Positions 62,801 through 64,000 of a stretch of DNA of 64,000 nucleotides are shown here, in pieces; positions within the stretch are counted from its first letter, which is position 1, and every line of letters starts with the position of its first letter. The stretch spans positions 1 to 64,000 of the forward strand of contig JAPYMA010002596.1 of the NCBI GenBank assembly GCA_035041965.1, given 5' to 3'. The notes under the pieces were generated by a model. It was not told the origin of the DNA. It ran no database searches and worked only from the letters and a program-made list of their open reading frames with translations. A program made the position numbers and the translations under genes. The DNA is from Anisakis pegreffii. Its lineage: Eukaryota > Nematoda > Chromadorea > Rhabditida > Anisakidae.

Positions 62801-64000
62801 GCAAATGCATCATCTACTGCTAGAATGTAGATTGTTAAGTGTAGAAAACGAGCATGGATTATTGTTATTGTTATTATTGAAGTAATTTAGACAGATGGAT
62901 TTCATACAGATGTCATGTAAAAATGCAGTGAACTAGTGAAAACTTAATAGCACAATTGAACGTGATATTTTTAAGAGACGTTGCATCCATACCCTTAGCA
63001 ATTTATGAACAGAACATGTGAGCAAAGGAATGTAGTAAGTAGCATTAAGTCATCAAAAAGATGCCTTTCATTCTATTTTTTGCTCTATGAAACCTGTTTA
63101 CTTATCAGTTCCAAACAAAAAGAACAACCATATGACTGTTCTTTCATTTGCAATGTTGCCTTCTGCATGTTTCGAATACCTGCATCAAGCATCTCCATTC
63201 GTTAGCATAAGACAACTTGAACAGAGCAACAACTCTAATTGGCAACTATTGATCTAACGATGCATCTATCAGGTGTGCAATTCGACTCAACTTCGCATTC
63301 AATTTCTCATCACAAACACTTCCAAGTCCTACATGTGCAAACTAAAGTCACGAACTGAACTTTCGCATCTTTGCTTATGTTACTTGCAGAAAGTAAGCAG
63401 CACTGACATAAGTCTATACCAATGTTCGCAGCAGTTAAACGTTAGACCTGATTGTGATCGATTTTTGTGATCAACTTCATGACAAACACATCATTCTGAG
63501 CATCCAAATTCCCTGAATCGAATTCCCAATTGATTTCTTGTTGTTGGCGTTATATGAATTCGAAATCTTAAATGCGCAATACGCTTGCTGAACTTAACGC
63601 GCAATGAAGAATGACTGCTTACAGCTTGCGGAAGGTAGTTGAAAGCTTATGAAGGCAATCAAAAAGCATCAAAAACAATTGGAGAAATGAATGCATGACT
63701 ATGTCGATGATGAATTGCTAGTTGAACATTGATTAAGAGATACTCGCAGAACAAACAAAATGCGCTTGAAAAGCCCAACAAAGCCCTAATCATAACAACA
63801 ATCACCACTAACAAAACCCAGCAAATTCATCCGCTAATTATGCACCAGTCACCACCAAATTCCAATTCAATCGCTCGCCACTATTCTATCCCAGTTCTAT
63901 TAACAGCTAGCTATACACTAACCGCTGAAGCCAATCACTCGTTTCATTTCTTGTTGCATCAATAAACCAACTGCTTGAATGAACTAAAGCAAAGCAGTTG
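56890..64000. other. No supported gene
   Basis: Open frames of 60-90 codons occur on both strands, for example at 57110-57319, 58160-58429 and 59873-60061. None shows a recognisable domain or a consistent exon chain. A GTGAT/GACGT simple repeat lies at 60785-60840. Long introns or upstream exons of a gene beyond the window remain possible. Confidence 0.45.
60785..60840. repeat. Simple repeat of GATGT / GACGT pentamers
   Basis: Successive ATGTG, ATGCG, ACGTG and GACGT units over about 56 bases, imperfect. Confidence 0.8.

Overview
The window is nuclear DNA of a nematode. The evidence is the AT-rich sequence, compact genes with short introns that mostly end in TTTCAG-like acceptors, and gene families that are nematode-specific or strongly nematode-expanded: an MLT-10-type moulting protein, an Srt/Srx-type serpentine receptor, an LGC-type Cys-loop channel and a nematode-style two-PDZ protein. 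The species cannot be fixed from this sequence. All exon models below were read by hand from frames, splice dinucleotides and intron phases. Where a model is called complete, the exon lengths and phases add up.

Layout. Positions 1-5235 are a satellite of 390-bp units, and 5236-9006 is repeat-rich DNA with no gene. A serpentine receptor (-) lies at 9007-11923. The mitochondrial ribosomal protein mL46 gene (+) lies at 13733-15587. A Cys-loop ligand-gated channel (-) lies at 16335-21092. A lone likely exon (-) sits at 25666-25867. A serine/proline-rich, probably nuclear protein of unknown family (+) lies at 28123-29133. A two-PDZ protein (-) lies at 30309-33120 and is followed by a degenerate tandem array at 33333-35085. 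An HP1-type heterochromatin protein (-) lies at 36083-38203 and a tRNA-Gln(CTG) at 38700-38771. A long stretch with little recognisable coding runs to 50400. A CRIP-type LIM gene (+, 50401-51338) then converges on an MLT-10-like moulting gene (-, 51928-56889). No supported gene was found from 56890 to the end.

Mobile DNA. Four copies (691-815 bp) of one non-autonomous hAT-type element were recognised. They have CAGTGGTTCTC-like termini and 8-bp target duplications. Two lie inside introns, one in the channel gene and one in the moulting gene.

Most notable points: (i) the channel gene reads cleanly over eight exons except that one intron ends in TTTCAT instead of AG; (ii) the moulting gene has a one-base frame break in its second exon; (iii) the hAT MITE family, including a copy with an inverted internal duplication; (iv) two satellite-like arrays, one with a dimeric ~410-bp higher-order period; (v) the channel's M2 segment has Gln-Ala-Arg where anion channels normally have Pro-Ala-Arg. 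The genes look like an ordinary collection of independent loci. Nothing indicates an operon or a novel multi-gene system.
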